Origin: Alkalitalea saponilacus
Lineage (GTDB): Bacteria > Bacteroidota > Bacteroidia > Bacteroidales > Marinilabiliaceae
DNA length: 64,000 nucleotides
NCBI RefSeq assembly: GCF_900168165.1
Contig: NZ_FUYV01000008.1
Span: 16,183 to 80,182 of the forward strand
Direction: 5' to 3'
In this document: positions 41,187 to 49,216 of the stretch, piece by piece
Numbering within the stretch: the stretch's first letter is position 1
Layout of the letters: each line of letters starts with the position of its first letter
Notes under the pieces: generated by a model
What the model saw: the letters and a program-made list of their open reading frames with translations, nothing else
What the model was told of the DNA's origin: nothing
Database searches by the model: none
Made by a program: the position numbers and the translations under genes

Positions 41187-43055
41187 TCATCGTCGCTGCC
41201 TTTGAGATCCTGTTCTCTGACGATGCGTCTTCACAAATTCATGGATGTCAAACTCATGTGGATTCCAGGGAACATGGATGCTCCAATTGGCTCTTACATT
41301 GAGAAGTTCCGGGTAATAGAATAATCTTTCAGGCTGAATGTTCTTCTCCAAATCTCCGGTATCCCATTTACCATTGCCATTTTTATCGTCAATGATCCTC
41401 AACATGTACTCTCCTGGGCGGAGATACCTGAATGCTATCCGCCCATTTCGTGGAACCGGAGCTTGGCGGACTACCCTTTCCTGTCTGTTCATTAGCTGAA
41501 TTAACCATGTGGGCTCAGGACTTTCTATCTCAACATAGAATATACCGTAATCATCTTCCTTTCGAACGGAAAACTCCTGTCGAAAAGCATTGGTTGAAAC
41601 ACCGTATATATCAGTAAATGCTGCTGAGTCAGCCTCTAAAATATATCTGCCCCCGGCTTCCCTGTTAAACTCAAATACATACCTGCGAATTCTGACTGAA
41701 TCCTGACGAAGATCAAACTCCATTGCTTTTGGGATGGTGTCTACCATTTCAAACATCCGCAACCCTGCGTAATCTATATTCTTTAAAGGAGTAGGGAAAC
41801 GCAGACTCAATTCTTCCAGAATGTCGAGGCTGGATTTTAGCCCCTCCTGTCGCAACACCGGTGTTGGCGGTGGCTCATCATCTCCTCGTCTCCGACGACC
41901 TTGACCTCCACCTGTCTCAAAATAGTAGAGATTGATGGTGTCCTTTTTCCATGTCACTTCTCTTAGTGAATCAAGCATGGGATATTCCAGACTTATCCTT
42001 AATGTGTCGCTGTTTATCAGAGTTGTGTCTCTCAACCATAAATAGACACTATCGTGAGCAGTAGTATGCTCATATATAAACCAATCTTCCGCCTGTCTGT
42101 TTACCAAACCGACCTTAACTGGTTCCAAAAGCCTACGGCCAAACACGAAATCGATGCGATTTCGTGCTCGTCTTTCGAAATCTCTCAAAAATTGCGGAAT
42201 GTTATCTTCCTGAAAGAGGAACAACTGCAAACTATCTGGGAGATATGCCTCCTGTTTTACGATGATTGCAGAGTCTGAAGAGATGGAGTCTATCACTTCA
42301 TGATAACCGATATAAGGCACAATGATGTCTGAATAAAAGGCAATGCGCTCACCTGGCTGATCGTATCTGAAATTTCTGTTGGCATCCTCCAGGGCAAATA
42401 ATCTGTAGTCACCGGGTGCCAGATTTTGAATAGTAAATCTGCCTTCAGGATTGGTTTTGGTTACCCGTATGGGAACCAGTTTGCGAAAAGCTGAGTCGGC
42501 ATGATTACTGTGTACCATTACCAATGCACCTGGAACAGGCTCATAATTGGTGGCATCAAATAAATGGCCACTAATTTTAAGGCTGTCAATAATCTCTCCG
42601 GTTGAAAATGAGAATCGGAAATCGTGCAATATATTTCCTTCGTTATTATCCCTTACAGCATCGGCAAAGTCAAGAGTATAAGTGGTATTGGGTTGAAGAT
42701 CCTCGTTAAACTCTATCACAAGAGCATTTGCTCTTGCTGTAACGGTGGGTTGCTGATTCACCGGTGGAGATACCATTAACTTTTGAAAGATATCTGTAAC
42801 CTGAATCAGTTCATCAAACTCAATTCGAATATTACGTCCGGTAAAACTCAAGGAGTTCTCAGGTGGGAAAGATCTCACCATAACCGGGGGCTCTTCATCG
42901 CGGGGCCCTCCAGTGGGCATTCCGGTGCTGGCACAGCCACCGGGTAAGAAAACGATTAACACAAAAACAACCAGTAAGGCGAAAGGAACTCTGTATTTAC
43001 TTATAATTCCTGCGGTTATGTTTCTGTATAAAAAATCAATCCCGTGCTTTAGCAT
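41187..43055 (-). CDS. Ig-like domain lipoprotein (SbsA Ig-like/DUF, cell-envelope)
   Basis: A 622-residue envelope lipoprotein. The lipobox-like FLPGGCAS places the lipidated Cys at 41 after a hydrophobic segment; an N-terminal extension of about 20 residues precedes it, so a start further in is possible. Next come a PTGGPRDEEPP signature, an Ig-like (SbsA-type) domain at about 55-155 (FPPENSLSFTGRNIRIEFDE), a carboxypeptidase-regulatory-like beta domain (about 160-235, SGHLFDATNYEPVPGALVMV), and a long beta-rich C-terminal part ending in QRTGSQRQRR. Members are found throughout Bacteroidota with no assigned function. The gap to the next, divergent gene (43056-43353) shows nothing recognisable. 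Confidence 0.85.
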   Translation of the reverse strand: MLKHGIDFLYRNITAGIISKYRVPFALLVVFVLIVFLPGGCASTGMPTGGPRDEEPPVMVRSFPPENSLSFTGRNIRIEFDELIQVTDIFQKLMVSPPVNQQPTVTARANALVIEFNEDLQPNTTYTLDFADAVRDNNEGNILHDFRFSFSTGEIIDSLKISGHLFDATNYEPVPGALVMVHSNHADSAFRKLVPIRVTKTNPEGRFTIQNLAPGDYRLFALEDANRNFRYDQPGERIAFYSDIIVPYIGYHEVIDSISSDSAIIVKQEAYLPDSLQLFLFQEDNIPQFLRDFERRARNRIDFVFGRRLLEPVKVGLVNRQAEDWFIYEHTTAHDSVYLWLRDTTLINSDTLRISLEYPMLDSLREVTWKKDTINLYYFETGGGQGRRRRGDDEPPPTPVLRQEGLKSSLDILEELSLRFPTPLKNIDYAGLRMFEMVDTIPKAMEFDLRQDSVRIRRYVFEFNREAGGRYILEADSAAFTDIYGVSTNAFRQEFSVRKEDDYGIFYVEIESPEPTWLIQLMNRQERVVRQAPVPRNGRIAFRYLRPGEYMLRIIDDKNGNGKWDTGDLEKNIQPERLFYYPELLNVRANWSIHVPWNPHEFDIHEFVKTHRQRTGSQRQRR

Positions 43056-43353
43056 CTGATATAACGAAAACAGTTAGTACTCATTTTAAAGAAAACGGAA
43101 ACAAAATATTATCACGGCACAATATATGCTGCCAAAATATTAAGAGAGACAAAGGTATAAACTTTATTGGTATAATATTAATCTGCAATGTTGACAAATT
43201 ATTGATTCAAGTGCTCCATACATCTAGAAAAATCGTTGTGGCAATAATATCAATAACTATACCGTTATTTTTTCAAGCCAAACAAATAGAAGAACCAGCT
43301 GTTTGATTACTATTGAAAAAGTAATATTTTTACGGCTGCAAAAAACATGAAAC

Positions 43354-44241
43354 ATGGAAACTCAGAAAAAAAACAATAACTCAAAAATTCTATACATCTC
43401 ATTATCAGCTGCAGCACTATTGGTAATTGTTCTTTCTGTACTTTACTATATGCAAAACAGAGAGTTAACTGAAATTGTTGATGGATTGACGGAAGAAAAA
43501 AATATACTGACTCAGGAGTACCAGAACCTAATGTTTAACTTTGACTCCTTGCAAAGCGATAATGATACGTTGAATTACATGCTTGAAATGGAGCGTCAAA
43601 GAATTGCCAACCTGGTTGAAGAACTGAAAACAATCCGCGCCACAAACACAGCCAAAATCCGGGAGTATCAGCGAGAGCTGACTACTTTACGCGGAGTGCT
43701 GCGAAGTTACATCATTCAAATAGATTCTCTCAACACCATCAATCAGGAATTAACCAGAGAAAACATTGAACATAGGCGGCGATATAGTCAAATTCAGACC
43801 TCGGTCAGGCAATTGGAAGCTACCAGGGCAACACTCGAACAAAAAGTGACCATTGCGAGCAGGCTTGATGTCATTAACATGATGGCCGAAGGATTAAACC
43901 CCAGTGGCAGATCGACAAACCGAAGTTCAAGAACCAATAGAATTAAAGTGTGCTTCACAATATTGCGAAATGTGACTGCACCCGTTGGGATGAAAGAGAT
44001 TTACCTTCGAATTGAGAGGCCGGACGGACAGTTGCTGATGCATTCAAGAGATGATGTTTTCACTCATGAAAACACACAGATTAATTTCTCAGCCAAAAGA
44101 GCAGTTGAATATGGTGGTGAAGAACTTGATGTGTGTATCTTTTACAATGCCGATGTAGGCGAATTAATAAGTGGAGAATATACTGCCGACATTTTTGCAG
44201 ACGGATTCCACATCGGATCCCATACGTTTTCCTTAAGGTAA
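43354..44241 (+). CDS. Hypothetical membrane-anchored coiled-coil protein
   Basis: A 295-residue protein with a short cytoplasmic lead, one membrane helix at about 12-31 (LYISLSAAALLVIVLSVLYYM), a long coiled coil at about 36-165 with heptad-spaced Leu/Ile, a Ser/Arg/Asn-rich linker (about 180-197) and a C-terminal beta-rich domain (about 198-295; IKVCFTILRNVTAPVGMKEIYLRI). The C-terminal domain recurs in uncharacterised Bacteroidota proteins, as best I can judge. No enzymatic motif is visible; an envelope-spanning structural or scaffold role is a guess. It converges on the TPR kinase-like gene. Confidence 0.7.
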   Translation: METQKKNNNSKILYISLSAAALLVIVLSVLYYMQNRELTEIVDGLTEEKNILTQEYQNLMFNFDSLQSDNDTLNYMLEMERQRIANLVEELKTIRATNTAKIREYQRELTTLRGVLRSYIIQIDSLNTINQELTRENIEHRRRYSQIQTSVRQLEATRATLEQKVTIASRLDVINMMAEGLNPSGRSTNRSSRTNRIKVCFTILRNVTAPVGMKEIYLRIERPDGQLLMHSRDDVFTHENTQINFSAKRAVEYGGEELDVCIFYNADVGELISGEYTADIFADGFHIGSHTFSLR

Positions 44242-44274
44242 TGTGGATGCAGTTTAGTTGATATTCCCGAGTAT

Positions 44275-46140
44275 TTAATTCACCATAAATGGCAGGCTGA
44301 ATCTAACACGATGTCCGGCTTCACGGCCACCAACAGTCCTGACCTCTGTGTGCAGTGGTCCGAGGTGGTTTAATAATCTGTGCATTTTATACCCGGAGGA
44401 TTTATGATGAACCATAGAAATCCCAAGATTTCTGTGCCGTTCTTCCAGAACAGCACTCTCGGCTGAAGCATTCAGATTGTTTTCAATAATAACATCCAGC
44501 ACATTGCCTCTTCTCATAAATGCAAAATTCAAAGTTGGTTTTGTTTCTGCACAGTCAGAGTTTACAAATGCATGTTCAATAAAGGATTGTGTAAGCATGC
44601 TCGGCACCATCACCTGATCGGCATTATGAATGACATTGGATTCGATGTTGCATTCAATATCGCAGTTGTAGCGCTCCTTCTGAAAATCAAGAAAGCTTCT
44701 TAGAAACTCAATCTCTTTACGTAAAGAGATGAATTGCTGGCAGGAGTTCTCCATCATGATTTGCATCATGTTTGAGAAGCCATCCAGCTGGGATACAGCA
44801 TTTTGATTATTACCTTTTATCATCTCCTCCCGGATTGAATTGAGGTAATCTATAACAGCAGTGGCATTAAACTTCTCCTTCAGAAGTTTACTCCTCACAG
44901 TTTCATACTCATTTTGGCTTCTGATGATGCGACGTCTGTATGTTGCTATGATAAAAGCAAGGAAAGCCAATAAACCTACAAACACAAATAATCCGAAGAG
45001 TATCCGTTCCCTTAACTGGGCTCTCTGCAGCATTCTGTCTCTTTCAATAATTCTGTGCTCAAGTTCTTTGTCTAATACCCCTCCGGCAAAGGCAGGATTT
45101 TCCTTTAGTAATTGGTCTCGAGATTTTATGTAACCTTCATAGGCTGCTAATGCCTTTTCCCAATTACCGGCACTTTTATAAGTGGTGTAAAGCGAAAATT
45201 TCGTGTCGATGTAAATATCGTTTAAGCTATAGGTTGTTGCTATATTCAAGGCCTTTCTGTGAAGGAAAATGGCATGTTGATGGTCGTTTCTTTTGGCATA
45301 AGTGTCTGCAAGAAGGGAGTAGGCTCTCGCTTCTCCAATCCGGTCTCCTCTTGCCTTAAGAATAACCAGAGCTCTTTCAAGATAAATAACTGCCTCATTG
45401 TAACTTCCCTCTCTGGTTTTCAAACTACCAATATTACATAGAACAATGGATTCCTCATGCTCCATTCCAAGGTTCCCGTAAGTTTTCAGTGCATTTAAAT
45501 AATTCTGCGAGGCTTCATCATACTTTTGAGTTCGGGCAAAAATGGTTGCCAGGTTATTATATGTAGCAGCAATTCTTATATCGTTTCTTTCCTGCAGAAA
45601 AACCTCCAGTGCTTTTTGATGAAACTCCAGTGCCTTATCGTAGTTTTCGCCTGCTGAAAAAATATTTGCCATGTTTTGATAGGTTTCTGCGATCGCAGTT
45701 TGATCACCCATATCCAGTTCCAGTGCCAACGCTTTGGAATAGGCATCGAGCGAGTTATCATACTCGCCGATGAAAGAATATACCAGCCCAAGATTATTAT
45801 AGGTAATTGCCAACCTCCCTTCTTCGTTCAGGGAATCAAAATACCTGATTGCAGCACTATAATTCTCTATGGCTTCATTCCATGCGGCTTCAGAATAATT
45901 CAGTTCTGCTTTAAAGTAATTGGCCATCCCCAGCAAAAGATCTGCATCAAAGCCTCCCAGTCGCTTAAATTCACTGATTAATTCATTTGTATTGCCCGTT
46001 CGATGTTCAATGGATTCATATATTCTGTTTTGCAGATCTTCATACGACCCTTTTTGGATTTCTAATGTATCAGCAATTACCCAAAAGGGGAAGAGTGCTG
46101 TCATAAGGAGAGCGCAGATAGTTATCGAAAGACTTTTCAT
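44275..46140 (-). CDS. TPR-containing LytS-like protein with degenerate kinase domain
   Basis: A 621-residue protein with a signal peptide (about 1-23), a tetratricopeptide-repeat array of about seven units (residues 55-345, e.g. AIAETYQNMANIFSAGENYDKALEF), a membrane helix (about 375-397) and a cytoplasmic domain aligning to LytS/His_kinase. The phospho-acceptor block NPHFLFNSLNSI is replaced by FNATAVIDYLNSI, so the His is absent. The N-box VENAxKH is replaced by IEHAFVNS, and the G1 DNG by IENNLN. The remaining helix (LRKEIEFLRSFLDFQKERY) is intact and the C-terminus is not truncated. It is therefore most likely a pseudokinase or has an unrelated role. No response regulator is adjacent. 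It has a -7 promoter match upstream. Confidence 0.85.
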   Translation of the reverse strand: MKSLSITICALLMTALFPFWVIADTLEIQKGSYEDLQNRIYESIEHRTGNTNELISEFKRLGGFDADLLLGMANYFKAELNYSEAAWNEAIENYSAAIRYFDSLNEEGRLAITYNNLGLVYSFIGEYDNSLDAYSKALALELDMGDQTAIAETYQNMANIFSAGENYDKALEFHQKALEVFLQERNDIRIAATYNNLATIFARTQKYDEASQNYLNALKTYGNLGMEHEESIVLCNIGSLKTREGSYNEAVIYLERALVILKARGDRIGEARAYSLLADTYAKRNDHQHAIFLHRKALNIATTYSLNDIYIDTKFSLYTTYKSAGNWEKALAAYEGYIKSRDQLLKENPAFAGGVLDKELEHRIIERDRMLQRAQLRERILFGLFVFVGLLAFLAFIIATYRRRIIRSQNEYETVRSKLLKEKFNATAVIDYLNSIREEMIKGNNQNAVSQLDGFSNMMQIMMENSCQQFISLRKEIEFLRSFLDFQKERYNCDIECNIESNVIHNADQVMVPSMLTQSFIEHAFVNSDCAETKPTLNFAFMRRGNVLDVIIENNLNASAESAVLEERHRNLGISMVHHKSSGYKMHRLLNHLGPLHTEVRTVGGREAGHRVRFSLPFMVN

Positions 46141-46221
46141 GTGTCTATAATTTGCTATTCAATGGCTCCCGAGGCCTCGGGACTCGTTTCATATTATTCT
46201 GGTAATCTGGTGATGAAGAGA

Positions 46222-46229
46222 CAAAAATA
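46222..46229 (-). promoter_or_regulatory. Bacteroidota -7 promoter element for the TPR protein gene
   Basis: On the minus strand TATTTTTG matches TAnnTTTG; the start site would be near 46215 with a leader of about 75 bases. No convincing -33 element. Confidence 0.45.
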
Positions 46230-46331
46230 GTTAAATTATATTCAAATAGCCATTGTTTTTAAATGATGAGATAACAGATTATCAATTTGTACTCTGAACG
46301 ATTTAATAAACGCCAGTTAAGAAAAAATAAA

Positions 46332-46430
46332 ACCACAAAGATCACGGTGATTAAACAGAGCACACAATGATTTACATGACAATGCATTAAATCTTTGTGT
46401 GCTTTGTGATTTCTTCGTGCGCTTTGTGGT
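46332..46430. repeat. Imperfect palindrome ACCACAAAG...CTTTGTGGT
   Basis: ACCACAAAGATCAC opens and CTTTGTGTGCTTTGTGAT...CTTTGTGGT closes a roughly 100-base imperfect inverted repeat between the TPR gene and the GH3 gene. It resembles the ACCACAGAT family in design but has a different consensus (CAAAG for CAGAT). A half copy, GATCTTTGTGGTTA, is at 58723-58736. The rest of the 352-base gap (46141-46492) has only the promoter at 46222-46229. Confidence 0.7.
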
Positions 46431-46492
46431 TAACTCGTCTTTTAAAACCGTCTTTTGGTTCAGATCATAAAAAATTAATTATTGGCAAATTC

Positions 46493-48802
46493 TTATTTTA
46501 TGAAGCTCACAGTTTCAACAAGATCAGAAATCATCACATCAAAATCTCCGGCTTCATTCACTCTCTCATTGCGAGCATTGATAAAACTAATATCTTGCGG
46601 TGTTAATGTAAAGGTTACCGTTTTTTCTTCTCCCGGCTCAAGACTGATTTTGTCAAATCGTCTTAAACGTTGTACATCAGGAGTTATAGAGGCATAATGA
46701 AGCGCGGTAAACAGCTTAACCACTTCTTTGCCTTGACGGTCGCCTGTGTTTTTAACATTTACTGAAATTTCTAAAGAACCATTGGGTCTTAATTCATTGT
46801 TGCTCACAATCAGATTACTATACTCAAAGGTTGTGTAGCTTAAACCAAATCCAAACGGATATTGAATGGCAAAATCTGATTCATAATCATAAACGCCTTC
46901 CATTCTGGCTTGATTTTCAGATGGCTTATGATCATATGTAACCAAAGTATTAACATACATTGGATAGGTAAATGGTAGTTTTCCGTTTGGGTTATAGTCG
47001 CCAAAGATGACATCCGCAACGGCCAACCCTCCAAAATTACCGGGCAAATATGCATTCACTACAGCGCTCATGAGTGGTTCAATTTCGCGGATGACGCGTG
47101 GTCGTCCCTGATTCAGAACCAAAATCATAGGTTTTCCGGTTCTGGCCAGAGCTTTTGCCAGGTCAATCTGGTTTTGAGACAAAGTAAGATCATGTAAATC
47201 ACCCGGTTTTTCGGTATAGCTGTTCTCACCAAGAACAATTACAATGTAATCCACATTGGCAGCTGCTCTTACAGCTCCGGGAATATCAAAGGCCTCGTCA
47301 ACCCAGTAAGCAGCATCATTGTCATATCTCACACCTTCTCTGAAAAGAACATTTCCTGCTCCAATTTTATCTCTGATGGCATCCAGAATGGTTGAATAGT
47401 CTTGTGCAAACTCATCAACTTTTTCTCCCTGCCAACTGTAACTCCATCCGCCATTCAATGCTCTCATAGAGTTGGAATTAGGTCCCGTTACCAGAATGCG
47501 GCTGTTTTTTGATAATGGAAGGATGTTGTTCTCATTTTTTAAAAGAGTAATTGACTCCTGTGCGGTCTTCAAAGCCACTGACTCAAACTCCTCGCTACCA
47601 AATAGAGGGTAATCTTCGTAATGAGTTACAGGTGTGTCAAACAAGCCTAATTTGAATTTGGTATTTAAAATCCTGCGAACTGCATCATCAATTCTGGACA
47701 TCGGAACTTCTCCTTCTCTTACCAGTTCAACCAAATAATCGCAAAAATCAAGATTGTAAGGAATCATAGACATATCAATACCCGCATTGATGGCCAATTT
47801 AACGGCTTCTTTTTGTGATGCAGCCACCCTGTCCCGGTTGTGAAGATTTTCAATATCGGCCCAGTCCGTTAAAAGCAGACCGGTAAAGCCCAACTCTTCT
47901 TTAAGCAACTCGGTAAGCAACTCATATGATGCATGCACGGGCACTCCGTTGATCAATCCGGAATTAACCATGATGGTTTGTACACCTGCATTTACTGCAG
48001 CTTCGAAAGGGGGAAGGTGTCGCTCTCTGAGTTCAATCTCAGGAATCAAGGCAGGAGTTCTGTCTTTTCCGGAAAGAGGAGTTCCGTAGCCCAGAAAATG
48101 TTTGGGGCATGAAGCAACCCGATAGGGACTGCTGATGTCATCACCTTCGTAGCCCTTTATCATCTCCAGGCCAAGAACTTTTGTATGATATACATCTTCA
48201 CCAAAAGTTTCCCAGAGCCTTGCGAACCTGGGGTCACGTCCCATATCAAGCACAGGCGAAAAATTCCATGGTATGGAAGAAGCCCGCGTTTCATAAGCAG
48301 TGATTTCAGCAGCTTTACGAACCAACTCACGGTTAAAGGTAGCACCTTGACCAATTTGCTGCGGGAAAAAAGTTGCACCAGCGGTGTATGTTGTTCCATG
48401 AATGGCATCAATACCATAAATAACAGGAATTCCCAGTCGGGTCTCATTGATGGCAACATCCTGAATCTGGCTGATTACTGTATGCCATTTCTCTACAGTT
48501 CTGGCTCGATTGTTGGCCGTATTCAGAATTGAACCTACGCCATAGTCTACAATGGCTCGTCGAACAAGATCCATATCCAAAACCAGCGGTTCATCGGACA
48601 CCATTTCGTTTTCTCCTTTGGTGATTACATCAAGGGTAATTTGTGCCATTTGACCAACTTTCTCTTCAAGGGTCATTTGAGCCAACAATGCCTCCACTTC
48701 AGGAATTCTCTCAACCATGGCAGCAGCGTCATCTTTTTTTTCTGAAGTACAGCCAAAGATAAAAAGCATTACCGACATGCCAATAAGCAGTGATTTTTTC
48801 AT
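46493..48802 (-). CDS. GH3 beta-glucosidase-type lipoprotein (copy A)
   Basis: A 769-residue glycoside hydrolase family 3 protein with a lipoprotein signal (MKKSLLIGMSVMLFIFGCTS, Cys18). The N-terminal TIM-barrel-like domain has PVIYGIDAIHG (about 126-136), CPKHFLGYG (232-240) and the nucleophile motif LTDWADI with Asp313. It is followed by the alpha/beta sandwich domain (NSRILVTGPNSNSMRALNGGW) and the fibronectin-III-like C-terminal domain (YPFGFGLSYTTFEYSNL onward). It matches BglX-type periplasmic or surface enzymes acting on beta-glucosides. The ATG at 48802 gives the signal peptide; the upstream extension to 48856 is not needed. It is a tandem paralog of the next gene with the same length. 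Confidence 0.93.
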   Translation of the reverse strand: MKKSLLIGMSVMLFIFGCTSEKKDDAAAMVERIPEVEALLAQMTLEEKVGQMAQITLDVITKGENEMVSDEPLVLDMDLVRRAIVDYGVGSILNTANNRARTVEKWHTVISQIQDVAINETRLGIPVIYGIDAIHGTTYTAGATFFPQQIGQGATFNRELVRKAAEITAYETRASSIPWNFSPVLDMGRDPRFARLWETFGEDVYHTKVLGLEMIKGYEGDDISSPYRVASCPKHFLGYGTPLSGKDRTPALIPEIELRERHLPPFEAAVNAGVQTIMVNSGLINGVPVHASYELLTELLKEELGFTGLLLTDWADIENLHNRDRVAASQKEAVKLAINAGIDMSMIPYNLDFCDYLVELVREGEVPMSRIDDAVRRILNTKFKLGLFDTPVTHYEDYPLFGSEEFESVALKTAQESITLLKNENNILPLSKNSRILVTGPNSNSMRALNGGWSYSWQGEKVDEFAQDYSTILDAIRDKIGAGNVLFREGVRYDNDAAYWVDEAFDIPGAVRAAANVDYIVIVLGENSYTEKPGDLHDLTLSQNQIDLAKALARTGKPMILVLNQGRPRVIREIEPLMSAVVNAYLPGNFGGLAVADVIFGDYNPNGKLPFTYPMYVNTLVTYDHKPSENQARMEGVYDYESDFAIQYPFGFGLSYTTFEYSNLIVSNNELRPNGSLEISVNVKNTGDRQGKEVVKLFTALHYASITPDVQRLRRFDKISLEPGEEKTVTFTLTPQDISFINARNERVNEAGDFDVMISDLVETVSFIK

Positions 48803-49141
48803 TTCTTCAATTTTTAGAATTGTTATAGTAATATTGCGATTTAGCAGAACATCCACGAAGGGGAACTTTGTCTTGCGTTATTTCAACCAGGTTAAAATCC
48901 CATAAGTCAAAATTATTGTATTCAATCCGTTTATGTATTATGAAATACCTCATATTAACCTCATATTTCATAATTGAATTGGCTCACAAAATACTCACAT
49001 CTAAAAATTGAGGATAAGCATATAATGCAGTTTAATAATGCATTATGATCGATGATGGCACTTTAATAACATTTTAAAATATTCTCGTATTAAAGTTCTT
49101 TAACGCACAATGAAGGATTTTTGAATTGGTTTTATTTTAGC
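48803..49141. other. Gap between the tandem GH3 genes, no gene seen
   Basis: AT-rich, with no ORF worth calling, no palindromic repeat family member and no exact TAnnTTTG match on the minus strand. The terminator of the upstream paralog closes the gap at 49142-49173. The copy A promoter presumably lies here but is not recognisable. Confidence 0.5.
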
Positions 49142-49173
49142 AAAAAATGGGTGTCCGCCCGGACACCCATTTT
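49142..49173 (-). terminator. Intrinsic terminator of GH3 copy B
   Basis: AAAATGGGTGTCCG-CC-CGGACACCCATTTT is a perfect 14-base-arm hairpin, 43 bases past the stop codon of the minus-strand gene. On the minus strand it runs into six T. The plus strand also has a T-rich flank, so it may act in both directions. Confidence 0.88.
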
Positions 49174-49216
49174 CTCTTACTTGCAGTTTTTTATTGAATT
49201 CAACCTATATTTAGAC

